Assembly: GCA_003024785.1 (NCBI GenBank)
Contig: PUQB01000037.1
Coordinates: 654,443-718,442, forward strand
Length of the DNA: 64,000 nucleotides
Direction of reading: 5' to 3'
Origin: Selaginella tamariscina
Taxonomy: Eukaryota; Streptophyta; Lycopodiopsida; Selaginellales; Selaginellaceae
The notes under the pieces were generated by a model, which saw nothing but the letters and a program-made list of their open reading frames with translations, was not told the origin of the DNA and ran no database searches. The position numbers were made by a program, and so were the translations under genes. Below, one piece after another: positions 10,266-21,323 of this stretch; positions within the stretch are counted from its first letter, which is position 1, and each line of letters begins with the position of its first letter.

Positions 10266-11189
10266 TGCTTGTTAAATAATGGATATCATCAACAATATTT
10301 TTAAATCACCATTGAATATTATTATTAAACTCATTAGTTATTGAATTTAATAATTATTTTACCTCTTATTAATCTTTTAAAATGTGATAATCCACATGAC
10401 CGATTCATTTAAAGTTCTTCTTTATTATATTTTTTGTATAATGAAAGAATGTGATTAAGTAATATTAATTTTTATTAAGATTCTGAGTAATTCTAGTTTT
10501 TATTTAATTAAGACTGACACGGAAATAACACCAAGAGTGGTCTTATTTCATTTTAAAAATTATTTTCAATTTTTGAATAGGATCAAGGGTGGTGTTTTTT
10601 ATAATATTACTATAGTTTTATTTTTATTTTTAATTAAAAAAAAGCAAAAGCAAAACTATACTAATCCATAATTTTTTAAAACTTAATTAAGTGGTCCTAG
10701 TTTTAAATTTAGAAATAAATAATAAATTTTTTTAAAAAAAATCAAAACTACACTAAAACCAATTAAGCGGTGTTAATGAGAATATTTTTAATATTTTTAA
10801 ATTTAATTTATTTTGAATTTAAACTACATAACTGAGTAGTAGTACATCACATGGCTACACAAGCTCACGTAGTTTTAATTATGAATTATTAAAATTAATT
10901 TAAGATTGGTTTTGGTATTAATTACATTGTTTTAAACTCTGACATTCTAAATCACATTTTTTAAAATTCACGGTGAAAAACATATACCCATGCATTTGTG
11001 TTAAATAACCTCATATACGATTTTAATATTAATAATATATCTTAACCTTCTGACCTTATAATTATGGTTCTAAATAATAATTAACACAAATTTAATTAAG
11101 GTGTGTTTAAACTCAATTACATTTCAAGTATGAATTACATACATATTATCAAAAAACTATGTCTAAGTTTTAGTTTTTACTTTGCCTTT
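10266..11189. other. AT-rich intergenic DNA, no feature recognised
   Basis: Very AT-rich sequence without open frames of note and without clear repeats shared with the later units. Confidence 0.6.
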
Positions 11190-11275
11190 AATTTTTCTAT
11201 TTATTTTTCTGTGTTTGTTCTTTTCCATGGGCTTTGTTTCCAATAATCCCTGGAGCTCTATTCCAGCTGTAAATA
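11190..11275. other. Paralogous empty site of the hAT element
   Basis: The stretch TATTTTTCTGTG followed by TTTGTTC and TTTTCCATGGGC reads across both flanks of the hAT at 4482-8445. It continues through the same sequence found at 8461-8505 (AATAATCCCTGGAGCTC). It shows the target before insertion, with one copy of the duplicated 8 bp. Confidence 0.82.
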
Positions 11276-12519
11276 TACACTATACATGCGTATAAATTGG
11301 TATACAGCCTCCTCTACGTAATTACATGCCACGTCAATAACTGTGAACGTTCTTTTGACTTTTTAATATTCATTAATTTATTATTTTTATATTTAATTTA
11401 CACTAAAAAAATACATCAAAGACTGTTCTAGATATGGTTTTACACGTTCTTAATTTATACAATAAAGTTTTATTTCTTTTAGTTTTTAATATTTATTGGT
11501 TTATTATTTTTATATTTGATTTTCACTTAAAATATAATAAATATATATATATATATATAGAAGACTGTTAGCGTTAATGCAAATATTTTTATACATTTAT
11601 TTATTTATACTAAGTTTTTATAATTATTTTTATTTTGATTTGTCTTGAATTTGAAATAAATGTATGTCAATGTTAAATTTTTTAATATTCGAGAAACACA
11701 TTTAAGCTTATTTTCTATGACAAAAATGACGAATTGTCACGAATGCATGAAGATTCATAATTATGGAAATTTCAAAGGTATATATGTAAATACCATAAAT
11801 TTCATACTAAGCTTTAATGCCAGTGGCAATAGTCAAAATCTAGAGTGTAAAATTTTAACAGAATCACATACTAATATTTTAATATAATAATTATAATTAT
11901 AATTATAATTAATTTAATATAAAATATTATTATCTTCTTAAGTAGTACTGATAATATACATAATATGTGTAAATATATTTATATGTGTGTATTAGAGATA
12001 AACATTTTTAAATAGTCAACACGTGTGATTTCTAACCTCCAGTTCTTTATTATTTTTTATGAGAGGTAAACATCTGTATAATCAACTCAAAAAGAAACCA
12101 TTTAGCACTCATGAGTCTAGATCCCTATAATAAACCAAGCTGCCTATAACCTATATAATAATAACAAAAATAAAATAATAGATTCCCGCGCTCAAACACG
12201 CAGACACACGTTATTGTATACATCTTATTTGTTGTCCAAGTGTACAATAAGTGAATATGTATATAGCAAGTGCATGTCTATATACGCACAAACAAACACA
12301 CATACACATATATATAGTATAAATAATAATATAAAGGAAATTTCTTAGAGCCTTAAATAAATAATTTTCTACTGTCCACATTTGATGTAACTCTGAATTT
12401 TGTACGCGAGACGCGTGGAGTGGATGAAAAAAATGTCTTGAAAATGATCGTATACCCTACAGACGTATTGGGAAAATGATCCTGTAATCATCCTCCCTGT
12501 AGCGAGAAAAAAGTAATAA
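11276..12519. repeat. AT-rich flank; from about 11,640 an inverted copy of the module flank
   Basis: From about 11,640 this matches, in reverse complement, the AT-rich sequence beside the type A NCTERF genes at 34.8-35.3, 49.0-49.5 and 56.7-57.2 kb. One example is AGCTGCCTATAACC near 12,138 opposite the AGGCAGCTTGG segment of the units. No gene is seen. Confidence 0.6.
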
Positions 12520-12700
12520 GCACCCGCTACCGTCTTCCCGGCCCACCACCTTCGTCCGCCGCCATATATATATATAAGTCCTTTTTCTTTTTCAATGTCC
12601 GCTCTAGGCTAACAAGCTGCAGCATTTCATTGCTGACCATTCCATTCGGACCGCTGAACACGGCATATTTACCCTTTAATTCACTTGTTTTCCATCTTCT
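12520..12700 (+). promoter_or_regulatory. Probable promoter and leader of an NCTERF copy
   Basis: A GC-rich stretch (CCGGCCCACCACCTTCGTCCGCCGCC) shared with the upstream blocks of other copies runs into CATATATATATATAAG, a good TATA-box candidate, about 150 bases before the coding region. The same order holds upstream of the intact copies on the minus strand, although there the TATA-like stretch is less clear. Confidence 0.4.
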
Positions 12701-12711
12701 ACATTTGATAG

Positions 12712-12974
12712 GAGTCACGCTTGTTCGAGTGTGTTCGTAATAATTCAGGTGTGAAGGAAGTGTCCATCAGTAATTGCACTGAGAGGTTCATCGTACTAAG
12801 AACAAGGATCGAGATGTGTTTGGTTGTGTGAGGCTCGAGCTGCAACCTAAACAACAAGGAAAGATGCGTGTCAACGTTGCTGCAGAGACAACTTATTGGA
12901 TGATTGCAGTTCTGGTGCTCAAGGGAGATGGATCGGACAAATGCCTCCATCTCCAAAAACTCAACCATCCTTAG
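12712..12974 (+). pseudogene. NCTERF-family small protein, type A, internally deleted
   Basis: The copy carries the family core (NCTERF region at about 12,773, QPKQQGKMRV near 12,846). A one-base deletion near 12,800 shifts the frame, and the C-terminal third (IEQELH to VNIV) is deleted, joining GDGSDK directly to the tail HLQKLNHP. It is in the inverted module that was later split by the MULE 360 bases downstream. Confidence 0.65.
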
Positions 12975-13336
12975 GGCAAAAGCACTTGTTCTTGTTATGA
13001 TATCAGTTCATATATGGTTTTTAGTTTCTTTTAACCTCCGGTTACCAGTTATGGTGCCCACAATACATGCTGGGTAACGGATAACTGCAGCATATCCAGC
13101 CCGAACGCCGTGTGCAAGACTAATACGGTTTTAAACTTGGTTGCTTACAAATATATAGTTTATGGAACAAAGACAGGTTCAAATGTGAATACTCTTATGT
13201 CATCTTAATTATGTAAATTGTTTTATATACACAAATCGTAAGATCTCACGTATACATAAGGTATGAATTGCAAAATTTATCTGTAGTTTGACTCGCTATA
13301 GTGGTGAAACAATATATGTAAGTATGCAATGTTTAT
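12975..13336. repeat. Inverted module flank up to the MULE insertion site
   Basis: Reverse complement of sequence found at about 33,410-33,780, 47,560-47,940 and 55,290-55,680. It continues on the other side of the MULE at 21,324, so these two stretches were once joined. Confidence 0.8.
13328..13336. repeat. MULE target-site duplication, left copy
   Basis: AATGTTTAT, identical to 21,315-21,323. The unoccupied paralogs at about 33,423, 47,585 and 55,306 hold this 9-mer once. Confidence 0.93.
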
Positions 13337-13550
13337 GGGGCACGGCGAAATTCGAGCGCAGGTCAACGAGATTGACCTAGATTTCCGAATATTCTTGAAT
13401 ATTCCATTGTTCCGTACGATTTCCGTCTAGATATCCTCGGATATTCTGTACAGAAATTTTTCGTACTGCCGAGTGTACACACAATTAGACCTTCCAAAAT
13501 TTTCAAGAATATTCTAGAATATTCTAGTGCGGCGGCCGCATACAAAATAT
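13337..13550. repeat. Left terminal region of the MULE
   Basis: GGGG start, conserved TCGAGCGCAG at 13,352-13,361, five AATATTC-type boxes (13,387-13,530), CCGTACGATTTCCGTC at about 13,412, and GTGCGGCGG at 13,529-13,537. Confidence 0.8.
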
Positions 13551-13701
13551 GGTAGTATATTTTTGTTGTATTTAAAAAATATATGTTAAATTACTTAAAA
13601 ATATGCTAAACATAAAATTACTATTAAAATTTATATTGAAAATTATAAATTTGAAATAACAAATATAAAAACCGAAGCTGTTTGAAAACAAACCAAACAC
13701 A

Positions 13702-16582
13702 CTAAATAGATGGTGGAGGATGGAGGTTCCTTGGTAGCATCAATAAAGAACTTAGTTCACGGGGTGCAAGTGTACGACATTGCAAATGCTTGACAACTCG
13801 AGGATCAGCTCCCAGTACACGCTTGTAAACAAAATACATATGTTTGCAAGGCACCCACTGACGACCATTGCAGAACTCCGAGCATGAACAAGATGGTGCA
13901 CTACAAATGATAACCCAAGCAGATGTATGGTCGTTGTCACATACTCTGAAGCGAATGCATGTTGGAGGATCAACCACGTCAACTTCTGCGACATATGCTC
14001 CCAACGTCAAACATGCTTCAAAACTTACCTGTTGTTTCTTAGACATCCCTAAAGGTGTTCTTGTTGCACGACCACTTGCAGGAACAGGAGGTCCACGAAA
14101 TTGTGCAGGGGGTGTTGAAAATCCAGTGACTCCAACAGGAACTGAAGGAACATGAGGTGTTGAAAAACCTGGCACTCCTGCATGAGCTGAAGGAAGCCCA
14201 GCTAGCATAAAACCTGATCTTGCCAGATCATTGATCTCCATTGCTATCAGCTTCGTGCCCACTTGAACTTTCCAAACCGAGGTAGAAGCTGGCGGAGAAA
14301 CAATAGTTGGTCTTGGATGTTTGTTGCAAAGCATGTTTGTTGGACAAAAATACATCATTTGTGAGCGAAAGCATTCTTCACCAGTTTCTTTGTCATTGTA
14401 TCTGATCCTTCCAAAAAAACAAGGAGCAGCCACTCGATTACCACTAGGACTGATCTTTTTGTCACAAGCACTCCACTGACCTCCTGAAGAGGGAAAGCCT
14501 GCCAGACATTTCACAGAACTTCTTTCACCACATCTTCTAATCGCCCATTGTCCAGGTGTAACATCTTGTTCTTCAACCAGAACATATTCTTCATGTTCTT
14601 CTGCAAGTTGAAAATCCAATCGTCGCTTCCGTCTACACTGTGTTGGAATAACCTGTTCACTATAGAAGATGTCCGGTCGGTGGGATCGTTCAGCCTCTGA
14701 CCCCATATTTCTTTGCACAGTGCGATGTTCAACATTCGTGGCAGCCACAAAGCAGTATCCTGCATGCTTGATGGAGCAACATCTTCAACTAAGTCGATGA
14801 TAACCTTTGCTGTAGGTGTTGTTGAGTTAGCATTTGACATTCTTCTCTCGAACCTTGCTGAGAGCTCCTCTGAAGTCGGCCCGGAACCACTATACCTTCC
14901 ATCTCTAAAAGCCTTCACAAGAGCACATTGTCGCACTGATTCAGTCAGGTCGTGGATTGTAGCTTGGTACAATGAAATGTATTTTGAATCTCTAGCCCTC
15001 CTCCATCTTCCGTGAACAGACTCCGACTGGTTTGTCATGGGCACAACCCTTGCAGCATTCTCCGGCATGCTTTCAAGAACAACATTTGAAATATGATTCT
15101 TCTGTCTTTCCCACCATGAAAACCACGTCTGCATAACTCCAACATCCTTCACATTTTCATTCCAAAAGCGGAAAAGATTATTTTCAATTTCTTCACGATC
15201 AGTTGTTGATGTGGCTGTTGGCCATGATCTCAAAAGTTGAAGATGTTGTTGTTGATGTTCAAGAGGGACCACTTCCTTGTCACACGTTGTATGGCTTGTT
15301 CATAGTGAAAGATACAGCTCCGTTCACGTCCAGGAATTTCTTGGCCATTAAAGAACACATTCCTAATTGCTTGCCAGATCGCTCCTGCTTCATCGGACAT
15401 AAACCCAGCGAACTGCACATTGTAGATTCCCTTCTCGGAACAGACATCCAACATAGCACGAAAAAACTTCTCCACAGCTCCAACCGTTTGTCTCTTCATG
15501 TCACCATAAGCAATGGTGGATAATCGGCGCACACTATAAAATAATCAAAGAGTTAAGCAAACAACAAAAAGATAACATCTTACTTTGGGTCGTAAACATG
15601 CAATGCCAGAGTGATCCACTTATCAACAACACGGTGTGTGTGATCAAGTAGAACCCAACTCTTCTGCAAAGGGCCAAGAGGAGGTTGGCACATCCTTACA
15701 TAATCGATTCCAGAACCTGGCCCTGAAACCGTCATCTTAAAAACTAATGCCTGGTCGTCTGAACCACGGAAATTCATCCCAAAATAGTGAATCACGTGGA
15801 TGAATGGGATAGACAACCTTCGTTTCAGCTCCAATAATCCATCAATATTCTCTGGCATTTCAGCAGCAGTTCTCTTTGCGGACGCTACCCATTGACGAAC
15901 TCTGCATCAAAGGTATTATCAAAGAATGCTCAGCACAAAGTAAAACTCTAATTGTACCTTCGATTGTTTGATAATGGTTGCAAATGATCCATGAGCTTAT
16001 CCCAACTTCCAGGCTCAGAATTATCTAATAGAAAACCAAAGATAGCATCTTTACATGCTGCCATTTCGATGACTCTTGGACTAGCTCTGGGAGTTCTTTC
16101 TGTTGCATTCTGGACCGCCATATGCATTTCTTCTTTGTTCGATGCAGAAACACCATCACCCACTGGATGTGAATGTTTTCCCTGGTGGATAAACAATCTA
16201 GTCTTGGTTATGTCGTCTGGGAAAACGCAAAACGCCACAGCATGACAAACTTCAAGGCACAATGGATTTTTTTTACAGAAAAAACATGTCAATCCTTTTG
16301 CCAGTTTGTCGATTGAAGGTGGGGAAACAATCCTTTCCATTTAGTGCAGTTCGGAAATCCTGCCTTAGAAGCAGGGCAGTCCAGGTTGATACAGCAAAGG
16401 CTCCCAACACATTTGCTCCTGGACACCCTCGCTTGAAAATTCCAGTTGCTGGTTGTTCCTGCTGTCCAGGTATGTCCATCCTCTTTCCGATTCATTCCTT
16501 TGTATTTGTATTCGGAAGGAGGGAGCTCAAAAATGACATCCCCATCATACGCAATAGGCAATTCATTTGTATGAATGATCAT
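13702..16582 (-). pseudogene. MULE transposase: GCM1/FLYWCH-like finger, DDE core, SWIM finger
   Basis: Read on the minus strand from ATG at 16,582 (MIIHTNELP). A cysteine/histidine finger of the WRKY-GCM1 or FLYWCH type comes first (C-x3-SLCC, DCPASK, and a late GKHSHP at about 16,170). The MULE DDE core follows: the first D in VLLDHTH near 15,645, the second in GFMSDEAG with the typical C-x2-H after it (CIFHYEQ, near 15,300), and the E in TNQSESVH near 15,020. A SWIM finger (CSCSEFC...CKH, near 13,845-13,890) ends the protein. Two introns of about 54 bp (15,904-15,957 and about 15,534-15,586) fit. Frame breaks lie near 16,340, 15,272 and 14,700. The catalytic triad itself is preserved, which suggests recent decay. 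Confidence 0.82.
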
Positions 16583-18279
16583 GGAACCCTCGATAAGAAT
16601 TCTTCCCTTTTTGCAGGTATTAGAAGTGAAAAGGTTTTCAACGTTGAGTATTCAGAGTCAGAAGCAACGACAAGCTTAAACAATGGTCCTTCATCCGGTA
16701 ACAAAACATATCCTGGATTATCCTTCCCTCCAGCATCTTGGTTCCTCGTTTATTTCAATCTGTAAAGCAGATTGCCCATGAAGAAGTTTTAAAAAGACGA
16801 ACACTTTGCCAATCAAAAATGCCAAAGAACGTTCTAATCTGATTAGTAAGAATGATTCCAACACCATCTATCACAGGAACATCGTGATCCAAATTGCCAT
16901 AAACAATCCTGGCCATTTTGCAAGCAGTTACCACAAACGTGACAGAAAAACAACAGCATTACTTAATCATCTTTTGGTAAATATCGGATATTACCATTTC
17001 AAAAATTCACAATCATGACTCAACGTGGGCGAATATTTAATTTAAGGAAACGTATAGATCTTAGATGCTAATATAGTATAGCACTTCACGTAAAGATAGA
17101 GCAATCTTTATTGTCTTTTAAATAAATGTGTGTCTAATCTACATTCATCTGACATATTTATTTATGACTTGTTTATATTCTGTTAATTTATTTATTATAA
17201 TTATATAGTTATTTGATCCAGTATTTTATCAAATGTAGATGTTGATTAATACTTGCTCGCTACCAATTGTCAATTATAAATACATATTTTTACACGAATA
17301 TTTATTTAATTATATAATAATATGTTTTTTAACATACAAATTTTTACTTAAATATGTGTTTGTATTTGTATCCTTTTATATAGTATGTTATTTATCGTAA
17401 GTATTATATATACTGTTGTATGGTTTAATTAAACACAGTTTTATAGTTAAGGGTCAAAGGGTTAAGTGTTAGATTTTAGGGTAAAGGTGCAGGACTACCC
17501 ATTCTTCTTCTCCATTCTCCATTGTTGAGAGAGGGCACTTTTGTTCTTTTTTTTGCGGCGACAAGAGGCTAGTGTGAGCGTCACGGCGACATGGCTACAG
17601 ATAAAATCTTATATATGTGTATAGTAATTTCTGTGAATGTATGTGCAAATTCAGTAGGATTTCTTTTTTCACAAACGCACGCGCGTGTGCACACACACAA
17701 CACCTCCGACGCATGAGTTATTGCCGATTTCGGCAAACAACACACACACACACACACATTTCCTGCCAATTCGGGCAGGAATCCGTGTGTGTGTGTGTGT
17801 GTGTGTGTTTTTTGCGCACACACATAAATAACATTTTACACACGTATGATTATACAACATTAGACTTGTATACATGTGTGTGTGTATATATAAATATATA
17901 TATTTAAATACATACTTAAAAAGACTATATATATATATATATGTATGTATAAGTATATGAATTTAAGACTTGTATATATGAGATGATGCTTTTTCGTCTG
18001 TATATACATGTGAAGAGATATGAATATACCCATATTCTCTCACACAGACACATCACAAAACACAAACAACATTGCACACACACACACATAATCAACATTA
18101 CACACATACACAAGGAACATTATATAGTGAGCACACACACAAACAACATTACACGTATAAATATGTGTGTGTGTGCGTGTGTGTCTATATATATTGATAG
18201 GTATACATATATAGTAAATGTGTGTCCATAAATTAAAACAACTCACACACACACACTTATCAGTTGTTGTAATTGCAGA
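16583..18279. promoter_or_regulatory. Shared intergenic region of the two divergent MULE genes
   Basis: Next to the transposase start is a 180-base stretch with an open minus-strand frame (PGYVLLPDEGPLFK), possibly a missed 5' exon. The rest is AT-rich, with a pyrimidine-rich stretch at 17,490-17,560. Dense CA/TG tracts run from 17,685 to 18,260, including a CA run facing a TG run at 17,742-17,810 that could fold back. Promoters for both genes should lie here; no clear TATA could be assigned. Confidence 0.45.
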
Positions 18280-21006
18280 ATGAGACAAAGGCAGAGTAAG
18301 AGACTACGAGATAAATACAAGACTTTGACACTTCAAGAACATATCGTCCAAGAAGCTCTTGCAGATATGGCTCCAAAACCTCGTGGCAAGAAAGGAGGCC
18401 GAGGCGCCAAGCAACAACTGCAACACAAAGAGATGATGCCGACGAACAATGAACCTGTGGATAGTTCGCAAGTCATTGATGAACATACTGTGGTGAGTGA
18501 ATGGATGCCTAGAAATAGGGAGATTGCAGGAAGCTCTGCAGAACACGGTAATGCAGAGGAAGTACCGGATATTGATCTTGGTAGTAAAATGTTCAATAAG
18601 AAGAGGAAACTGGATGCTCCTGAGGATGTTGCCGAATCATATGCAATTCCGGAGCGGCTGACACTTGAGGCTCCATCCAAGCTTCTTCGGGATCTTGTTA
18701 TTCGGTATGACACAGATATTGACACATCGCTACAAGGACGAGACCACTACGTTCCAGTTGAGCTTGGTGAGCCTCCGCGTATCCCGGTTCACAGGTTGCT
18801 CCCACACCAACGTTTGAGGAATGTCACTAAGGACGGCGTGAAAGACCTTGTTGGATGGATTAGAGCTGAAGGATTTTACCAGGAGACGTCAGTGTTCACC
18901 TTATCTTTCGGACCACAGCTGAGTGCAGACGAACGCCGAAGTTGGAATGAGTCAGAAGCACAGGTCGATAGAGAGTTTGAAGCGGATTTGCATAAGCCAG
19001 CATTTTCTGCATGGTATCGATTTCTGAAAGATGCAAAGTTTCTGGTGTGGGATGGGAATCATCGTCGGGTTGCTTTGAACACTTTGCTTGCTGAAGAGCC
19101 AGGTTTGAAATGGACTTTGCGTGTACGTGCAACACTCATAGCATCCACAGTGCAAGAGGAGAAGAGACTAATCGCTGCTTGCAATCGGTTGAATGAGTAA
19201 GTGACTTGTTTGTTTCATTATTTAAATACTAAATAAATGTTGTTTTGTTTTGCAGAGCAACTGCTCGTGTGGTTCCTACAACAATCATTCACACCTTGCA
19301 GTTCTTACGGAAGGTGCAGAACGATGCACTCCCTGAAGATTTCAAAGAGTGGATGGATGTTACCAAGGATTCTAGCATGTGGAGCCGGTTGTTACGTGAT
19401 ATCAGTGATTACGAAGTGGAACACTGTCCTTTCTGGCTGGATTTCCTTCCTGGTGACTGTCCCGAATGGGAGATGGCCAGCTATAAGATACACAAGGATG
19501 ATCGGCGAGAGCTATTATGGAAGAACGACAATGCTGCAAGGAAGCTCCATGTGAAGATGGATATCAGGTATGCTAGATCGGCGAGCAAGGTCAGCAAGGG
19601 ACAAGCTTCTTCTTTAGCCCCATCCTTCATCTCGGCTGGATTGGAAGAAGATGATATGTTGAGGATGGTGATGCCTGAGAAGGGAATGGAAGCTGGGAAA
19701 TCATTCATGCAGATTCAGAGAACCTTGCAGTCCAGTACTTCAAAGCCGGAAGGCCTTTTCCGTCAGGATTGAAGGAGCTTGAGGATTGGATCGTGAGTCA
19801 CAAGTCAAGTTGGACTATTCATGTGTTTGGTGCGAAGCCTCCACCAAAATGCATCCAGGGAGCTGTTGATCTCGTTGTCATCGACCCGCCTACCGGATGC
19901 GTTGCTGAGGCAGGCGGGATGGTGGATCAATACACGAAGTTCTCGGATGCTTTGCTGAAGAACTTGGTGAACCTTGCTTTCGGGATATTAGACAGAGCTG
20001 GCCATGTGGTAGTGTTTGTGCTACCGGATGATGTTCTAGCTTTGAAGAACACTGCAGAAACTTGCAAGCTAAAGTTTCTGCAGATGAGTTATGTGCACAC
20101 GACAAAGTCATGGGGATACCGTTTCTCTAGAAAGGTAATTCTTCTTTTTGAGAATGTCATTTTTTTAATGTTTATTTTTTCAGGAAAGCATCATTGCCAT
20201 GTGTATTTTTGGTTCCCCCTACTCTAAGGTTGCCAAGAACAAGGAGATCTTGGACACTCGCTACACTTCTTTTTGATGAGCCAGAAGATTTCCAGCTCCC
20301 ATGGTGTAATGTTGTTTGTTATTTCTCATGTTCTAATATTGTAACTTTCAGGATTTCAATTGGCCCGAAATCTCCCAAGTTGTTTGCGATGCTAGTGGAG
20401 AAGCTCACAAAGCCTGGTGGAACTGTTGTGGATCTAACAGTGGGAACCGGTGCTAGTATTCTTGCAGCTTTTCACACAGGGAGACATGGTTATGGAATCG
20501 ACATCAACAAGGATCTGGTTTTAGCAGCCAGAGATGTCTTCAGGAAGGTCATTCCAAGTGTTACAGCAGCTGAAGGTGGTGGGGATGATCAAGTTGTTTC
20601 CATGATTACTCCTTTTGATGAGTGGAAGAGGGCCATGGAAACAGAAGCACAGGATTTGCCTTTGGCTAGCGACAACGATGGAGACCAGGATCCGCCTTCT
20701 CGAAACGACAAGGATGTTGTTACGGAGAAGTCTGTGGAGCACAACGACGAGTCATCAGATGAGTCAGCAGAAGAGAGATCATACGAGTCATCAGATGATG
20801 AGTGAGATTTGTTTTATCATTTCTTTAGTTTTAAACTTTAATATGTTTTCAGTATTGTTCTACCAGACTACGCTAATCAGATGGCAAAGAAAATGGTTGA
20901 AGAGTTCGAAGTTTATGACAGACAGATTTTGGAGAAACGTTCACGACACCGTAACAATGCATTCATTAACGACGAGGCACTGGCTGGTGGAAACGAGTCT
21001 TCATGA
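18280..21006 (+). pseudogene. ParB-like domain / beta-class DNA methyltransferase fusion, copy 2, inside the MULE
   Basis: The start is ATG 18,280 (MRQRQSK) or 18,367 (MAPKPRG); a 3' splice-like TTGCAG just before 18,280 allows an upstream exon. Basic N-terminal stretches fit nuclear import. The ParB-like domain spans about residues 155-305 (EPPRIPVHRL, then FLVWDGNHRR near 19,040). A helical linker follows, then the catalytic motif VVIDPPTG near 19,875, then the SAM loop VVDLTVGTGAS near 20,430 with a following GIDINKD. The motif order is that of beta-class N6A/N4C methyltransferases. Four introns of 48-59 bp have clean sites (19,197-19,255; 20,135-20,183; 20,304-20,351; 20,802-20,852). The tail is acidic/serine-rich. 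Frame breaks near 19,690 and 20,270 mark it as recently broken. The DPP core is kept; the T in place of an aromatic is unusual. Confidence 0.82.
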
Positions 21007-21169
21007 TTGAGTTATGTTTTTATTGTAATTTTTATTTAGTTTGATGCGGTATTTATATAAAAATATAATTATAGTTATAAATATAAATATTAAAAAAATA
21101 AAAACATAAATATAAATATAAATATATAAATATATATGTCAGATTAACCCCCAAATTTGTGAAACTTTG

Positions 21170-21314
21170 ACACATTACCGTGCCGCCATGATTGCCCGCC
21201 CGCCGCACCAAAATATTCTTTATATCAAAACGAATATTCTGTACGGAATGGAATATTCCGGTATGACGGAAATCCGTACGCTCGGCAAACTGCGCTCGAG
21301 GAAATGTCAAACCC
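21170..21314. repeat. Right terminal region of the MULE
   Basis: Contains GCCGCACC near 21,202, three AATATTC boxes, GTACGGAATG, TCCGGTATGACGGAAAT and CTGCGCTCGA at 21,290-21,299, then ends in CCC at 21,314. These are the inverted counterparts of the left terminal region. Confidence 0.8.
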
Positions 21315-21323
21315 AATGTTTAT
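21315..21323. repeat. MULE target-site duplication, right copy
   Basis: AATGTTTAT, identical to 13,328-13,336. Confidence 0.93.

Larger units (their letters stand above)
13337..21314. mobile_element. MULE (Mutator-like) transposon of 7,978 bp carrying a ParB-DNA methyltransferase
   Basis: The element starts GGGG and ends CCC between perfect 9-bp direct repeats (AATGTTTAT), the duplication size typical of Mutator elements. The inverted repeats are degraded. TCGAGCGCAG is identical and lies at positions 16-25 from both ends, followed by a shared CGAG, by AATATTC boxes, by CCGTAC and by a GTGCGGCGG block near 13,530 and 21,205. Two genes point away from each other from a 1.7-kb middle region: a MULE transposase on the minus strand and the ParB-methyltransferase on the plus strand, each ending close to one terminus. 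Three unoccupied paralogous sites in the window prove the boundaries. Both genes now have frame breaks. Confidence 0.9.

Noticed and set aside
17581-18288. Several open frames of 60-96 codons in the MULE middle region
   Set aside because: They consist of CA/TG repeat translations and have no conserved content.
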